DNA of 64,000 bases from Fusobacterium ulcerans ATCC 49185 (GCF_900683735.1 NZ_LR215979.1:2232001-2296000); one strand, 5' to 3'. Numbered from the stretch's first letter, positions 18,333-27,857 are shown. The notes: generated by a model not told the origin, from the sequence alone. A program made the numbers and translations.

Positions 18333-19709
18333 ATGAAAATAGGTCTCTTATCATCGAATGTCCAAAAGAGACGTGAAATGATTCTCAATGGAAACATTCT
18401 TAACACTCTGCTTTTTTTATCACTTCCAACTATTTTAATGGGTATGGTTTCATCTCTCATACCATTATCAGACGGATTATTTTTAAACCATACCTCAGGA
18501 TATCTTGTGGCAGCAGCAGTTGGTTTTGGACAGCCTATAATAAATATACTGAATGCTCTGTCTTTAGGATTAGGTGTAGCTTCTATGGCTATTGTTGGGC
18601 AGATCAATGGAACTGGAGATCTGGAGAAAGTAAAAAAAGTTTCTACCCAAATCATGGTATTTGCATTTTTTATAGGTCTGCTGGTTGCTCCTACTTCTAT
18701 CATATTTGCTTCTATTGTATCACAAAATATAAGCCCTGAGATAGCTCATCAGGTTTTCCTTTATTTAAGTCTTTATTCAATAGTTATTCCATTATTATTT
18801 ATGGCTGCAATATACAATGCAATAAAAAATGCAACTGGACAGCCTGAAGCAACTCTTATCAGAATAATAATTTTATTACTGTTGAAAATTATATTTAACA
18901 CATTATTCCTTGCTGTTTTTCATCTTGGAATAATTGGAGCTGTTATGGCTTCTCTTTGTTCATACATAATTATAGCTATCTGGATGTTTTATGATTTATT
19001 TGTAAAGAAAAGTGAAACTCAGCTTGTTCTCAGAGGTTATTACCCTGATTTTGCTCTGCTGAAAAAAGTTTTAATTTTGGCTCTTCCTTCTATGATAACT
19101 TATTCATTGATAAACTTTGGATTCTTTCTTATCAATATGGAAGTTGAAAAATATGGAGCAATTGTTCTTACAGCTCAAACTATTGCCAGCAATATCAATA
19201 CTATGTGTTTTACTCTCCCTTCTTCTATTGGTACTACTGTAACTACTATGGTCAGTATGAATATAGGAGCTGGAAAACCAGAAAATGCTGAAAAATCTTT
19301 TAAATATGGTTCATTGGTAAGTTTAGTTATCTCTTTTATTCTTATAGTAATATTTCTTCCAAGTAGTAATTTTCTTGTTAGATTATTTCAGAATCATGAA
19401 GATATAGTAAAATTAGCTGATCACTCATTAAAAATATATACTTTCTCTATTATAGGTTTTGGTTTGTTTATGGTATCTCAAGGTGCTTTCATTGGTCTAG
19501 GAAGAACAAGACTACCTTTGGTTATGGGACTTTTAAGAGTATGGCTGATAAGATATATCTTTATTATTATAACAAAAAAATGGCTTGGAGTAGATTCGGT
19601 ATTCTGGGGAAATCTAGTATCTAATACTGTAGCTGGTCTGTTATTCTACTACATAGTTACAAAGACTCCATGGGTATCAGTAATAAAGAAAGATAAAAAT
19701 TCAATATAA
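18333..19709 (+). CDS. MATE-family efflux transporter
   Basis: A 458-residue inner-membrane protein with about 12 helices arranged as two similar halves. Typical segments: ILNTLLFLSLPTILMGMVSS at the N-terminus, VGFGQPIINILNALSLGLGVASMAIVGQ in half one and ALPSMITYSLINFG followed later by TTVTTMVSMNIGAG in half two. MATE proteins export cationic drugs or metabolites with Na+ or H+ as driving ion. The frame is open from a TTG at 18300, but AAGGAGG at 18317-18323 clearly selects the ATG at 18333. Single gene with its own leader hairpin and terminator. Substrate unknown. Confidence 0.93.
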   Translation: MKIGLLSSNVQKRREMILNGNILNTLLFLSLPTILMGMVSSLIPLSDGLFLNHTSGYLVAAAVGFGQPIINILNALSLGLGVASMAIVGQINGTGDLEKVKKVSTQIMVFAFFIGLLVAPTSIIFASIVSQNISPEIAHQVFLYLSLYSIVIPLLFMAAIYNAIKNATGQPEATLIRIIILLLLKIIFNTLFLAVFHLGIIGAVMASLCSYIIIAIWMFYDLFVKKSETQLVLRGYYPDFALLKKVLILALPSMITYSLINFGFFLINMEVEKYGAIVLTAQTIASNINTMCFTLPSSIGTTVTTMVSMNIGAGKPENAEKSFKYGSLVSLVISFILIVIFLPSSNFLVRLFQNHEDIVKLADHSLKIYTFSIIGFGLFMVSQGAFIGLGRTRLPLVMGLLRVWLIRYIFIIITKKWLGVDSVFWGNLVSNTVAGLLFYYIVTKTPWVSVIKKDKNSI

Positions 19710-19710
19710 C

Positions 19711-19739
19711 AAAAAAAGGATGGGGCGCCATCCTTTTTT
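19711..19739. terminator. Bidirectional terminator between the MATE gene and hslU
   Basis: A 12-bp stem AAAAAAGGATGG (19712-19723) / CCATCCTTTTTT (19728-19739) with the loop GGCG. It serves the plus-strand MATE gene and the minus-strand operon ending in hslU. Confidence 0.9.
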
Positions 19740-19741
19740 CT

Positions 19742-21058
19742 TTAGAGAATATATTTATCTAGATTTTCTTCTTCATTTTCTTTCTTAAACACCTTTTTAA
19801 CAAAATTAGCGTCTATACTCACTTTTTTCTTCTTTTCATATGGAGCTTCATACATCACCTCTCTCAATAGCTCTTCTACCACTGCTGACAGTCTTCTCGC
19901 TCCTATATTTTCTACTTTCTCATTTGCTGCTGCTGTTATATCTGCTATTTTTTCTATAGCTCCCTTTGTAAAAGTAAGCTCTACATTGTCAGTAGCCAGC
20001 ATTGCTGTATACTGATCAAGGAGGTTATACTCTACTTCTGTAAGTATCCTTACAAAATCTTCTTTTTCCAGATTCTTTAATTTTACTCTTATTGGGAATC
20101 TACCTTGTAATTCAGGCATCAAATCAGATGGAGAACTTTGTGTAAATGCCCCTGCTGCAATAAAAAGGATATGATCTGTCTTTACAGGCCCAAATTTTGT
20201 CATAACTGTACTTCCCTCTACTATTGGAAGGATATCTCTCTGTACTCCCTGTCTTGATACTTCCCCTTTTCCTACACCATCTCTTTCAGCGATCTTATCT
20301 ATTTCATCAATAAAAATAATTCCATTATTTTCTACATTCTCTATAACTTCTGCATTAAGAGAATCCAAATCAAGTTTCTTTTCAACCTCTTCATCCATCA
20401 TTATTCCAATGGCATTCTTTACAGTTGTTATCATCTTTTTGCTTTTTCCTGATACTCCTGCCATTACCTGATCCAAAATACTTCCAATTCCAGAAGTATC
20501 ATCACTTCCAGATACAACTTCAATTATTGGAAGATCTAAATCTTTTTTAGTTTTTTCTATCTCAACTTCTGTATCATCATATTTTCCATCATCAATATCC
20601 TGCATTATTTGAGCTTTTTCTTCATCATTAAGAGAATCATATGGTTTTACAAGTTTAGCAGCTTTTTCCAATGCTGTTTCATATGCTTCCTCTCTTAATT
20701 CATTAAATTTCTGTTCTTTCATTTTTCTGTAAGTAAGAGAAGTCAAATCTTTTATTATACTTTCCACATCTTTTCCCACATAACCTACTTCAGTATATTT
20801 AGTGGCTTCTACCTTTAAAAATGGAGCATCAGCTATCTTAGCTATTCTTCTAGCTATCTCTGTTTTTCCAACCCCTGTTGGACCCATCAAAATTATATTT
20901 TTAGGAGTAATTTCCCTCCTTAATTCCTCATCTTCTATATTTTTTCTTCTATCTCTATTTCTCAAAGAAATAGCAACATTTTTTTTAGCTTCATCTTGTG
21001 ATATTATATATTTATTAAGTTCTTCTACTATCTTCTTTGGAGTAAGTCCTCTGTTCAT
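19742..21058 (-). CDS. hslU: ATP-dependent protease ATPase subunit HslU (ClpY)
   Basis: A 438-residue AAA+ unfoldase that feeds substrates to the HslV peptidase in the cytoplasm. Walker A GPTGVGKTEIARR and Walker B FIDEIDKIAERDG are present, as are the pore loop GYVG and the large I-domain (about 105-240). The C-terminal LDKYIL is the tail that docks into HslV. hslV normally lies directly upstream, but here the upstream neighbour is a response regulator gene 86 bases away. HslV must be elsewhere or absent. AAGGAGA precedes the ATG. It may be co-transcribed with the two-component genes. Confidence 0.95.
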   Translation of the reverse strand: MNRGLTPKKIVEELNKYIISQDEAKKNVAISLRNRDRRKNIEDEELRREITPKNIILMGPTGVGKTEIARRIAKIADAPFLKVEATKYTEVGYVGKDVESIIKDLTSLTYRKMKEQKFNELREEAYETALEKAAKLVKPYDSLNDEEKAQIMQDIDDGKYDDTEVEIEKTKKDLDLPIIEVVSGSDDTSGIGSILDQVMAGVSGKSKKMITTVKNAIGIMMDEEVEKKLDLDSLNAEVIENVENNGIIFIDEIDKIAERDGVGKGEVSRQGVQRDILPIVEGSTVMTKFGPVKTDHILFIAAGAFTQSSPSDLMPELQGRFPIRVKLKNLEKEDFVRILTEVEYNLLDQYTAMLATDNVELTFTKGAIEKIADITAAANEKVENIGARRLSAVVEELLREVMYEAPYEKKKKVSIDANFVKKVFKKENEEENLDKYIL

Positions 21059-21144
21059 TATCTCTCCTTTTTCTTTTCCTTCTTTTTATATTTTTACACT
21101 ATGCTTATTATATCACAAAGTTATAAAAGAAAAAACTTCAATTA

Positions 21145-21945
21145 TTATTTTAATATTATGATATTTTGTTTAACAAAATCTCCAGGGGCTGTATCTAAAT
21201 ATTTCTTAAAAACATTGCAAAAATGCTTATAATCTGTAAAGCCTACCATATCAGATACTTCATATATTTTATATTCTTTAGTTAATAATAGCCTTAAAGA
21301 TTTCTGTACTCTATATTTGTTCAAAATATCCAAAAAAGTTTCTCCTGTTACATCTTTTATTTTTCGACTGAGATAACTTACACTTATATCCAGCTCATCA
21401 GCTATATCTTTTATATTCAATTTCTCTGAATAGCAATTCAATATTTTTTCCAGAGTTTTTTCTACATATCTATTTTTATCACTATCTTTTCCAAGATATA
21501 TCCTTGGAGAGAAGAATTCTATATCCTCTTTAGTCTTTGTTATATTTTCAACATCTCTCAATGTATTTTCTTTCTCTATCTTTTCTTTTACTTTTTTCAC
21601 AGCTTTTTCCAAAAGTTCTTCATCTATTGGTTTAAGGATATAGTCTGCTACCCCTAACTTTATTCCCTCTTGAGCATATTTGAATTCTCCATAACTGGTT
21701 AATATTATTTTTTCAAATTTCAATCCTGCTTCTTCTGCAGTTTTCAGCATTTCAAGTCCATCCATTACAGGCATTCTTATATCTGTTATTACAAGATCAG
21801 GAGCAAATTCTTCTATGAGCTTTAATCCTTCTCTCCCATTTATTCCTTCTCCAATTATCTTACAATCCATAGAGAGCCAGTCTATTGTGTTTATCATTCC
21901 TTTTCTTATGATATATTCATCTTCTACTACCAATACTTTTATCAT
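21145..21945 (-). CDS. Response regulator with AraC-type DNA-binding domain (YesN family)
   Basis: A 266-residue transcription factor. The receiver domain (1-120) has the acidic pocket (VVEDE at 6-10), the phosphorylation site Asp55 in VITDIRMP and Lys in YILKPID. The last 100 residues form an AraC-type double helix-turn-helix (IADELDISVSYLSRKIK and VSDMVGFTDYKHFCNVFKK). Partner of the kinase encoded 4 bases upstream. With the importer genes in front, it probably controls them; a pair of direct repeats at 27733-27778 is a candidate site. Confidence 0.92.
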   Translation of the reverse strand: MIKVLVVEDEYIIRKGMINTIDWLSMDCKIIGEGINGREGLKLIEEFAPDLVITDIRMPVMDGLEMLKTAEEAGLKFEKIILTSYGEFKYAQEGIKLGVADYILKPIDEELLEKAVKKVKEKIEKENTLRDVENITKTKEDIEFFSPRIYLGKDSDKNRYVEKTLEKILNCYSEKLNIKDIADELDISVSYLSRKIKDVTGETFLDILNKYRVQKSLRLLLTKEYKIYEVSDMVGFTDYKHFCNVFKKYLDTAPGDFVKQNIIILK

Positions 21946-21949
21946 ATCT

Positions 21950-23656
21950 TTATCCCTCTGTTTTTATGGAAAATACCAATTTTACAATAGTTCCCCATCT
22001 TTCAGAACTCTGTACTTTTATTCCATAATTATCTCCATATATAAGCTGTATTCTTCTGTGAACATTGTATATTCCAATATGATTCCCAATATTCAGCTCT
22101 TTATATTTAAGTCTTTTTCTTAATTCATAGAGTTTTTCTTTTTCTATTCCATTTCCATTATCATATATATCTATTACTAATTTATCTTTTTGTTTTTTAG
22201 TTTTTATAAATATCATCAATTTATTTATCTGGGTATACCCATGCTTAATAGAATTTTCTATTATTGGTTGAAGTACCAATTTAGGAACAAGAAATTTTTC
22301 TGTATCTTTATCTACATCTATATAATAATCAAAATTTTCTCCAAATCTGAATCTCTGTATATCAAGATAATTTCTAGCATATTGCAATTCTCTTTCAAGA
22401 GTTACCTCTGAAGATTTATTTTCTATACTAAATCTCAGGAGTGATGATATATTTAATATTATTTTATTTGCCATGGAAGTATCAGTTTTAATTGTATATT
22501 TCAGCATTTCTAATGTATTGAAAAGAAAATGGGGATTAAATTGACTTTCAAGCTGTTTTATTTCTAAAAGTACTCCATGTTTTACCTCTTCTTTATTTTG
22601 TTCAATGAGAAATTTTATATTTTCCAGCATTTTATTGTATGAATCTGCTATTATTCTAAACTCATCATTTGTTTCTACATATAGAGTATTACTCAAATCT
22701 CCTGTTTTTATATTTTCTATTGCTTCTACTATTTTTTCAACAGCAGCTGTTTTTTTACTGGTTATTATTTTAGCTGCTTTATGCATTGTAAATATTATAA
22801 TCATAAAAACTATACATAAATATACTATTCCATTTACAAAACTATCTGTAAGATGATTCATTCTTGAAACTGTATAAAGCACTAAATTTGAATAATATAC
22901 AGGGCTTTTTGTCACATAAAATTTTTCTTTATTGATACTTACATAATGGTCATCTTCCCTAAGCTTCTTTACTACTTTTCCGAATTTATCTTTAAATATA
23001 TCATTAGTAGTAAATGCTATTTTATTAGTCTTATCAGCAATTATTGTATTGTAAGAACTTCCCTCTCCTACAAATTCTCTTAAATCATCATTCAATATAT
23101 TAAAGACTATATATCCTATAAGCTTCCCAGATTTTTTTACAGCTCTTCCAACAGAAAAAACACTTACACTGTTATTTTTAAAATGCATCTTATTTATATA
23201 AATTATTGTATTATTGATATTATCCTGCATTCTCATAAAAAATCCCCAGCTATACCCATTATCACTTCCTATAAACTGAGCATTATTCATAAGAACATGC
23301 AGCTCCTCATCATAGATTATAAAATTTCCCCTTAATGTTGTAGAATTTATACACTTATAAATTTTTTCATATGCATCCTTATTTGATTTTTTATTAATCA
23401 TAGCATTAATAATAATTTCATCATTATACAAATTTTCTATTTCATTAAAATACTCTCTTACCATATTATCAAGATTTTTGGTCAATACACGGCTGTTATA
23501 TTGATTATCTTTTTTTATAGCTTCAAATTCAAAAAAATATATAAGTCCATAACCTACAAAAGATAAAAAAATTATGGGAACTAATGAATACAAAATCAGC
23601 ACTTTTCTCATTTGTTCTTTAAAACTTACAAATTTACTGTCTTTCATATCCATCAT
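21950..23656 (-). CDS. Sensor histidine kinase, LytS/YesM family
   Basis: A 568-residue inner-membrane sensor. Membrane helices lie at about 17-42 and 273-293, enclosing a 230-residue periplasmic sensor region of Cache-like type. A HAMP segment (about 297-350), the His_kinase domain with QFNPHFLFNTLEMLKYTI (phospho-accepting His376) and an HATPase domain (QPIIENSIKHGY as N-box, DNGNGI as G-box) follow. It pairs with the YesN-like regulator. The start is uncertain: two further ATG codons lie within four codons and no strong ribosome-binding site is seen. It follows the permease gene and likely senses the importer's substrate. Confidence 0.92.
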   Translation of the reverse strand: MMDMKDSKFVSFKEQMRKVLILYSLVPIIFLSFVGYGLIYFFEFEAIKKDNQYNSRVLTKNLDNMVREYFNEIENLYNDEIIINAMINKKSNKDAYEKIYKCINSTTLRGNFIIYDEELHVLMNNAQFIGSDNGYSWGFFMRMQDNINNTIIYINKMHFKNNSVSVFSVGRAVKKSGKLIGYIVFNILNDDLREFVGEGSSYNTIIADKTNKIAFTTNDIFKDKFGKVVKKLREDDHYVSINKEKFYVTKSPVYYSNLVLYTVSRMNHLTDSFVNGIVYLCIVFMIIIFTMHKAAKIITSKKTAAVEKIVEAIENIKTGDLSNTLYVETNDEFRIIADSYNKMLENIKFLIEQNKEEVKHGVLLEIKQLESQFNPHFLFNTLEMLKYTIKTDTSMANKIILNISSLLRFSIENKSSEVTLERELQYARNYLDIQRFRFGENFDYYIDVDKDTEKFLVPKLVLQPIIENSIKHGYTQINKLMIFIKTKKQKDKLVIDIYDNGNGIEKEKLYELRKRLKYKELNIGNHIGIYNVHRRIQLIYGDNYGIKVQSSERWGTIVKLVFSIKTEG

Positions 23657-23708
23657 CCCATAATCGCAATTTTTTAATATATTATACCTTATTTCTAATT
23701 TTTGTACA

Positions 23709-25364
23709 TCAAATATTTACATCTCTTCCACCAGTAGCCTTAAAGAATATTAATAAAGATATTACAGTTGTTATAGTCAAAATCGTAGACAGTGCAGCTG
23801 CTGTTCCATAGCTGGCTCTTATTACCTCTGTATATATAGCTACTGACATAGTTCTTGTAGTCCCTGTGTATAGAATGACAGAAGAACTCAACTCATTGAT
23901 AACTGTTATCCAGCTTAGAATAGCTCCTGATAAAACTCCCGGAAGCATCATAACTGCTGTGACTTTAAAGAACGTTTTTACTGGAGAACATCCCAGGCTG
24001 ATAGAGGCCTCTTCCAAACTTGGACTTATCTGATACAAAATAGCAGCTGAAGAACGAAGTGTATATGGCATTCTTCTTATAACAAAAGAAATTACCAATA
24101 TAGCAGCTGTCCCACTTAATAAAAGTGGTCTGCTGTTAAAAGCTAAAAGAAGAGTTATACCTATTACAGATCCAGGAATTATATATGGAAACATAGTTAT
24201 AGTATCTATTATCCCTGTAAGAAAGTTTTTCTTTCTAGTTGAAATGTAAGCTATGAACATTCCTAGAAATATAATTATAACTATAGCTGTTAATCCATAC
24301 ATATAGGTGTTTAAAATAGCATTTCCCATTCTTGAAAAAACCATCTCATAACTTTCAATTGAAAATTCTCTAACAAACATAGATCCTCTTGTTTTCAAGA
24401 AAGAAGTATATATAACTGTTATTTGAGGGATAATTGACAAAAATACTACTGCATATATAAAAGCATGCATAAGTTTTCCTTTTATTCCTTTAAGTTCAAC
24501 TGGCTGTACTGGTCTTATTGAACTCATAACAAATGATTTTTTATTTACTATATACTTTTGTCCCAAGAATAGAGCTATGGTTATTACTATCATTATTGTA
24601 GCCATGGCAGCAGCAAAGTTTGCACTTCCTCCCATTTCTCCAACAAATTCTGAATATATCAATACAGGCATTACATTATACCCTTCTCCTATCAGCATAG
24701 GAGTACCAAAGTCTGCCATTGCATTCATAAATACCAGAAGGGCTCCAGACATAAGAGTTGGCAATATCAAAGGCATTATTATTGTATATACCTTCTTAAA
24801 AGTACCGCACCCTAAGCTTTCTGCTGCTTCACTCAAAGCCACATCTATTTTTTTCAAAGCTCCTGATACATAGAGGAAAATAAATGGGTATAGCTTTAAA
24901 GTAAATACCAACAATATTCCTGAAAATCCATAGATAGTTGGGAGATTTATATGAAGAACCTCTCTAAAAAAAGTAGTCACTACCCCGCTTCTTCCACATA
25001 AAAGAACCCATGAATATGCTCCAATAAATGGAGGAGAAAGCATTGAAATAATAATAAGAACCTCTACCAATGCCTTAAATTTAACCTTATAAAATGTCAT
25101 AAAATATGCCATTGGAACTCCAATTATGATAGCAATAACAGTAACACATGTAGTGACCTGAAAACTATGAAGAAGCCCTTGATAATAATATTTTCTGCTG
25201 AAAAATCTATGAAAGTTTGTCATACTCCAGTTTTCAGTCAAAGGATCTTTAAAACTGCTGAGCAAGAGAGAAAATAATGGATAAATTAAAAACAATGCAA
25301 ATACAAGAGTTATAACTAAAGTTACAACTGTCCAGAAGTCCCATTTTATTTTTTTAGTCAACAT
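23709..25364 (-). CDS. ABC importer permease, fused double unit (AfuB/FbpB type)
   Basis: A 551-residue inner-membrane protein made of two similar six-helix permease units joined head to tail, as in FbpB/AfuB. The EAA loops are visible as ALSEAAESLGCGTFKKVYTI (about 176-195) and SLEEASISLGCSPVKTFFKV in the second half. It overlaps the ATPase gene by 11 bases. Substrates known in the family are Fe3+, hexose phosphates (AfuABC) and 2-aminoethylphosphonate; a control by an adjacent YesMN-like system would fit a sugar phosphate better than iron, but this is inference. Confidence 0.92.
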   Translation of the reverse strand: MLTKKIKWDFWTVVTLVITLVFALFLIYPLFSLLLSSFKDPLTENWSMTNFHRFFSRKYYYQGLLHSFQVTTCVTVIAIIIGVPMAYFMTFYKVKFKALVEVLIIISMLSPPFIGAYSWVLLCGRSGVVTTFFREVLHINLPTIYGFSGILLVFTLKLYPFIFLYVSGALKKIDVALSEAAESLGCGTFKKVYTIIMPLILPTLMSGALLVFMNAMADFGTPMLIGEGYNVMPVLIYSEFVGEMGGSANFAAAMATIMIVITIALFLGQKYIVNKKSFVMSSIRPVQPVELKGIKGKLMHAFIYAVVFLSIIPQITVIYTSFLKTRGSMFVREFSIESYEMVFSRMGNAILNTYMYGLTAIVIIIFLGMFIAYISTRKKNFLTGIIDTITMFPYIIPGSVIGITLLLAFNSRPLLLSGTAAILVISFVIRRMPYTLRSSAAILYQISPSLEEASISLGCSPVKTFFKVTAVMMLPGVLSGAILSWITVINELSSSVILYTGTTRTMSVAIYTEVIRASYGTAAALSTILTITTVISLLIFFKATGGRDVNI

Positions 25365-26475
25365 ATGGATCTACTCCTTTTATTAAGCTTTTCTTTCCAT
25401 CTTCTGTGAATATATTAATTTTCTTTGCATTTGGTTTTAATACTATCTTTTCTCCTACCTGATATATATGAAGAGCATGTCCTACATCCTGAGAAAATTC
25501 AAGAGCTGGCATACCACTTACTATCTCATCTGCTTTAGCATCTATCTCATAATTAGTATATTTTCCCAAAAACATACTTGTTTTTATAGTAGTTTCAATT
25601 CCCTCATCAGATATAGAAAATTCTTCTGGACGAACTGCAATAACTATTTCCTGTCCATCTTTAACTTCATCTGATAAATTATTCATGCTTACTTTATAAC
25701 CATTTTTAAATACTACATATTTCTTATCACCATCTATTTTGATATTCCCTTTAAAAAGATTTGAATGTCCTATGAAAGTTGAAACAAACTGATTAGCAGG
25801 TCTTGCATAAATATCATGAGGCTGTCCTATCTGTTGAATTTCTCCTTTATTTATTACTGCTATTCTGTCAGATACAGAAAGTGCCTCTTCCTGATCATGA
25901 GTTACATATACAGTAGTTATTCCAACTTTTTTTTGAATATCTCTTATTGCAGAACGCATTTCTACTCTTAATTTAGCATCTAGATTAGATAGAGGTTCAT
26001 CCATCAAGAGTACATTTGGATGAATTACTATAGCTCTGGCTAAAGCTACCCTCTGCTGCTGCCCTCCTGAAAGTCTTTCAGGCAGTCTTTCTTGATACTC
26101 AGTTATTTTTACTACATCAAGTATGTCATCTGTTTTTTCCTTCATTTCTTTTTTGTTTACTTTTCTGAGTTTTAATCCATATTCTACATTTTCTCTTACA
26201 GTCATATGAGGAAAAATAGCATAACTTTGAAATACCATTCCTATATTTCTTTTATGAGCAGGCATATCATTTATAACTTTGTCATCAAAGCAGATTTCTC
26301 CACCCTCTATACTATTGAATCCCGCTATCATTCTAAGCAGAGTAGTCTTTCCACATCCTGAAGGTCCCAGCAATGTAAAAAATTCTCCATTTTTTATATT
26401 AACAGACATTCCAGGTATTATTATATTATCTCCAAATTTCTTTATAACATTACTTACTTTTATAGCTACACTCAT
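25354..26475 (-). CDS. ABC importer ATPase with TOBE domain (FbpC/PotA type)
   Basis: A 373-residue nucleotide-binding subunit. Walker A GPSGCGKTTLL, Q-loop VFQSYAIFPHMTV, signature LSGGQQQRVALARA, Walker B VLLMDEPLSNLD and the His of YVTHDQEEA are complete. The C-terminal 120 residues form the TOBE/MOI-like regulatory domain. AGAGGTG precedes the ATG. It follows the binding-protein gene after a 130-base gap that contains a strong hairpin. Confidence 0.94.
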   Translation of the reverse strand: MSVAIKVSNVIKKFGDNIIIPGMSVNIKNGEFFTLLGPSGCGKTTLLRMIAGFNSIEGGEICFDDKVINDMPAHKRNIGMVFQSYAIFPHMTVRENVEYGLKLRKVNKKEMKEKTDDILDVVKITEYQERLPERLSGGQQQRVALARAIVIHPNVLLMDEPLSNLDAKLRVEMRSAIRDIQKKVGITTVYVTHDQEEALSVSDRIAVINKGEIQQIGQPHDIYARPANQFVSTFIGHSNLFKGNIKIDGDKKYVVFKNGYKVSMNNLSDEVKDGQEIVIAVRPEEFSISDEGIETTIKTSMFLGKYTNYEIDAKADEIVSGMPALEFSQDVGHALHIYQVGEKIVLKPNAKKINIFTEDGKKSLIKGVDPYVD

Positions 26476-26508
26476 TTTACACCTCTTTTAATTTTTTCTG
26501 ATTATAAC

Positions 26509-26558
26509 AATAAGGCTGCTTCAAAAGCTTAATCTTTAGACTTTTGAACAGCCTCATT
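26509..26558 (-). promoter_or_regulatory. Intercistronic hairpin between binding-protein and ATPase genes
   Basis: AATAAGGCTGCTTCAAAAG (26509-26527) and CTTTTGAACAGCCTCATT (26541-26558) form a long stem with one mismatch and one bulge. On the minus strand no clean T-run follows, so it is more likely an mRNA-stabilising or partial-terminator structure. Such structures commonly raise the level of binding protein over the membrane parts. Confidence 0.65.
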
Positions 26559-26606
26559 GTAGGAGTTTATTAATTTAAAAAACAAGTTTTACTTTAAGCT
26601 TTTTTA

Positions 26607-27629
26607 TTATTTAGTATAGATATCTTTGAATTTATCTAACCATACAGGTTTTTGATCTTTTACTACATTAATGTCATCTTCTATAACATAAATATCCTCA
26701 AGTCTTTTTAATCCTTTTCCTGGCTCAACATCTTTTCTTACACTTCTTCTATTTAATTGAGATGAAACCATAGTTTGAGCTTCTTTACCAGTTGCAAAAT
26801 CTACGAATTTTTTAGCATTTTCCATATTTTTACAATTTTTGATTATATATACACCATCTGGTTTTACAATAACTCCCTCTTCCATATATACTACTTCAAC
26901 AGCTGCTCCAGAATTTACATATTTTACTGCTCCTTCTTCAAATGTAAGTCCAACTGTATATTCCCCATCTGCTACACCTTTATATACAGCTGATGATCCA
27001 GAAAGAAGAGTATAGTTTAAGTTTTCCATAAACTTCTCTACATATCCCCAACCATCATTTGGATTTCCTTTTCCCATTGCATAAAGCATATTTACTAAAT
27101 GTTCAAATGAAGATGATGATTTAGCAGGATCTGAAAAAGCTATTTTTCCTTTTAATGCTGGATTTAATAAATCTTCATATCCATTTATTTTTATATCTCC
27201 AATAAGATTTTTATTAATCATAATAACACTTGGAACTGCTGAGAATCTTGTCATATTTCCTTCAACATTTTTATAAGAATCATAAAAAGCTTCTTCATTA
27301 GTTGTAGTATAATTTTCTAAATTATCTTTTATAGGATCTACAACTGTTATTGTTCCTCCCCATAAAATATCTGCCAGAGGATTATCTTTTTCAGATTCAA
27401 CTCTTTTCATCAATTCCCCAGTTCCAGCAGCTATAACTTCTACTGATATACCAGTTTTTGTTTCAAATTCATTAACTAGAGGATTGATGAACTCTAATGG
27501 ATGTGGGCAATAAATTGTAAGATTTCCTGCCCCTTTAGCTTCTGCTTTCTTTTCTTCCTTTTTATCACTACAGCTTATAAATAAAACAGATAATATTAAA
27601 CTAAAAATAACCCAAAATCTTTTCTTCAT
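26607..27629 (-). CDS. ABC importer substrate-binding lipoprotein (AfuA/FbpA type)
   Basis: A 340-residue periplasm-facing lipoprotein with lipobox LFISC. Features of the family-1 binding proteins: LTIYCPHPLEFINPLVNEFE at the N-terminus, TGISVEVIAAGTGELMKRVESEKDNPLADILWGG, a SAVPSVIMINKNLI hinge strand and GWGYVEKFMENL. ADILWGG is typical of FbpA/AfuA/PhnS-like proteins. Whether the ligand is Fe3+, a sugar phosphate or a phosphonate cannot be decided. First gene of the operon that continues with ATPase, permease, kinase and regulator. Confidence 0.9.
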   Translation of the reverse strand: MKKRFWVIFSLILSVLFISCSDKKEEKKAEAKGAGNLTIYCPHPLEFINPLVNEFETKTGISVEVIAAGTGELMKRVESEKDNPLADILWGGTITVVDPIKDNLENYTTTNEEAFYDSYKNVEGNMTRFSAVPSVIMINKNLIGDIKINGYEDLLNPALKGKIAFSDPAKSSSSFEHLVNMLYAMGKGNPNDGWGYVEKFMENLNYTLLSGSSAVYKGVADGEYTVGLTFEEGAVKYVNSGAAVEVVYMEEGVIVKPDGVYIIKNCKNMENAKKFVDFATGKEAQTMVSSQLNRRSVRKDVEPGKGLKRLEDIYVIEDDINVVKDQKPVWLDKFKDIYTK

Positions 27630-27668
27630 ATATTTTTCCTCCCTAATTATTTTATCTACTATAATCCA

Positions 27669-27697
27669 ATGATATTACATTTAAAGGAAACTAACAA
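27669..27697 (-). promoter_or_regulatory. Promoter of the AfuABC/FbpABC-like operon
   Basis: On the minus strand TTGTTA (27697-27692), 17 bases, TATCAT (27674-27669), 39 bases before the binding-protein start. Confidence 0.55.
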
Positions 27698-27732
27698 TCC
27701 CTAAAACTATTTTTTTATACTTAAAAATGAAC

Positions 27733-27778
27733 TTTTTTATATTTATATGTTTTTTTTATAGATTTTTTATATTTATAT
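27733..27778. repeat. Direct 16-base repeats upstream of the importer promoter
   Basis: TTTTTTATATTTATAT occurs at 27733-27748 and again at 27763-27778, a 30-base spacing (about three helical turns), 36-80 bases upstream of the -35. This is the arrangement expected for an AraC-type response regulator, but the sequence is low-complexity in an AT-rich genome, so chance is not excluded. Confidence 0.4.
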
Positions 27779-27801
27779 CAAACAAAAAGATAATAATTCA
27801 A

Positions 27802-27857
27802 CAAAAAAAGAGATTGATTTATAAGCAAAAATCATTTTGCTTTCTAATCAACCTCTT
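27802..27857 (-). terminator. Terminator of the pcrA-lpx-rdgB operon
   Basis: AAGAGATTGATT (27808-27819) pairs with AATCAACCTCTT (27846-27857), with an inner AAGCAAAA/TTTTGCTT stem. On the minus strand a T-run follows. It lies 22 bases after rdgB. Confidence 0.85.

Noticed and set aside
18287-18703. Minus-strand ORF of 138 codons over the start of the MATE gene
   Set aside because: It overlaps a clear transporter gene with a perfect ribosome-binding site and shows no protein-like pattern.
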